64,000 nucleotides of DNA from NCBI RefSeq assembly GCF_013394595.1, contig NZ_CP053348.1, positions 4,126,501 through 4,190,500 on the forward strand. The letters run 5' to 3'. The stretch comes from Winogradskyella forsetii (GTDB lineage: Bacteria > Bacteroidota > Bacteroidia > Flavobacteriales > Flavobacteriaceae). A program made the translations under genes and the position numbers. Under the pieces are notes generated by a model. The model worked only from the letters and a program-made list of their open reading frames with translations. It was not told the DNA's origin and searched no databases. The number at the start of each line of letters is the position of its first letter. The first letter of the stretch is position 1. Below are positions 63,481 through 64,000 of this stretch, in pieces.

Positions 63481-63572
63481 CCTCTTCCGCTGAAAAGCTC
63501 CAGAGGGTCGCGCTTTCCGCAGTCGCTCTCTTCGAGGAGCTCCAACAATGCTGCAATCGCTTACGCGAGACC
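63481..63572. repeat. long imperfect palindromic repeat
   Basis: CCTCT...AGAGG with inner GCT-GAAA-AGC (63481-63506), followed by GGTCGCG...CGCGAGACC with inner pairing GCTTTCCGCAGT against GCTGCAATCGCTTACGC (63506-63572). Much higher GC than the flanks. It resembles dispersed flavobacterial elements with ..GCGCTTTCCGC...GCTGCAATC.. ends. Confidence 0.65.
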
Positions 63573-63730
63573 AATAAAAGCAAATCAATATTCAAAGTTG
63601 TTAGGATAAGCAAGAAACAATACAAAAATGCGAGTCCCGAATCAATTTGAAAAATTGATCATCAAAATTCAGAAATAATGAACGAAGGCATGTAGATGCG
63701 AAGCGCAGCTTCAAGCACGGAGTGCCGAAA

Positions 63731-63856
63731 GTGAATGTTGCTTTAGCAATTTCCTATATTTTGATTGTGATTTTTTGGTTCGTTTTGTATCAAGACAAAA
63801 TGAACAGAAAGAAAAAACCCATACCTACAAGGTCTAATTATGATAAGTATATTTAA
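63731..63856 (+). CDS. possible small membrane protein (41 aa)
   Basis: GTG start, one hydrophobic helix (VALAISYILIVIFWFVLY), then a basic tail DKMNRKKKPIPTRSNYDKYI. The topology is that of a genuine membrane miniprotein. The stop codon lies directly before operator site 3. The start codon and the ribosome binding site are weak. The stretch 63573-63730 before it shows only small hairpins (GAAGC-GCA-GCTTC, GCAC-GGA-GTGC). Confidence 0.4.
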   Translation: MNVALAISYILIVIFWFVLYQDKMNRKKKPIPTRSNYDKYI

Positions 63857-63857
63857 C

Positions 63858-63893
63858 TGCGCAAAAACATTGCGCAATACACTGTCATATTTG
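63858..63893 (+). promoter_or_regulatory. palindromic operator and promoter, site 3
   Basis: Perfect palindrome TGCGCAA-AAACA-TTGCGCA at 63858-63876, identical in all 19 bases to site 2, followed by CATATTTG ending 17 bases after the palindrome, the same spacing as at site 2. It should drive the next gene, which lies outside the window. Confidence 0.7.
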
Positions 63894-63913
63894 TAGTGTA
63901 TTTGAAAGTTTAC

Positions 63914-63966
63914 TGTCATTCCGCACTGTCCCACTGAGCGAAGTCGAAGTGTGATGCGGAATCTTA
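63914..63966. repeat. GTCATTCCGCA-type dispersed repeat
   Basis: ATTCCGCA at 63918-63925 is matched by TGCGGAAT at 63955-63962 with a second nested pair CACT/AGTG. The sequence is of the same general kind as 60625-60652. It lies in the expected leader of the transcript from site 3. Confidence 0.7.
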
Positions 63967-64000
63967 TGAATTGAATAAATATTAACTTAAAAAGATACCC

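Overview
The window is about 64 kb of AT-rich chromosome from a marine-type Flavobacteriaceae (Bacteroidota). The signs are promoters with the Bacteroidota -7 element TAnnTTTG, two type IX secretion cargo proteins with type A and type B C-terminal signals, a SusC-like outer-membrane barrel, an alpha-2-macroglobulin, OmpA proteins with thrombospondin-3 repeats, and many short flavobacterial palindromic repeats. No rRNA, CRISPR array, insertion sequence or prophage was seen.

Layout. 1-1.6 kb: the 3' end of purF, two tandem copies of a small structured RNA, and superoxide dismutase. 1.7-11.4 kb: an AddA-like helicase-nuclease, kbl, an OmpA protein, an AddB-like nuclease and an alpha/beta hydrolase. 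11.4-26 kb: a hybrid histidine kinase, tRNA-Ala with a GIY-YIG gene inserted at its 5' end, stress and transport genes, queD, an LpxH-like gene, a toxin-antitoxin pair with a frameshifted toxin, recJ, an OsmC protein, an AhpD-like protein and a MORN-repeat lipoprotein. 26.2-35.2 kb: an ECF sigma factor, a probable anti-sigma factor and a secreted protein made of two TonB-plug half-domains, then a SusC-type barrel that lacks a plug, followed 5 bases later by an alpha-2-macroglobulin that carries a complete plug. 35.3-57.9 kb: mostly housekeeping genes (UDG-like, rsmI, tdk, alr, mscL, asd, prolyl oligopeptidase), large secreted proteins, and an ABC ATPase.

57.8-64 kb is the most unusual part and looks like the left portion of an RNA damage/repair locus. 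It holds a WYL-domain regulator fused to a phytanoyl-CoA-dioxygenase-like domain, a hypothetical gene, a TPR protein, an array of tRNA-like sequences and a slipin (SPFH) protein of the kind known to sit beside RtcB RNA ligase. RtcB itself is not in the window. Two of the tRNA-like sequences (Glu-UUC and Lys-UUU) fold well only if the gene is read as circularly permuted, with the 3' half upstream of the 5' half. A Tyr-GUA tRNA and a Pro-UGG-like tRNA with a hairpin in its T loop precede them. A 19-bp palindrome, TGCGCAA-N5-TTGCGCA, occurs three times: in front of the WYL gene, in front of the tRNA array and slipin, and in front of whatever follows the window. At the last two sites it has the same 17-base spacing to a -7-like element. 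I read this as a regulon operator, possibly bound by the WYL protein.

All assignments come from reading the sequence by eye. Base pairings and motif positions are direct observations; functions follow from family knowledge; the RNA-repair and regulatory model is inference.
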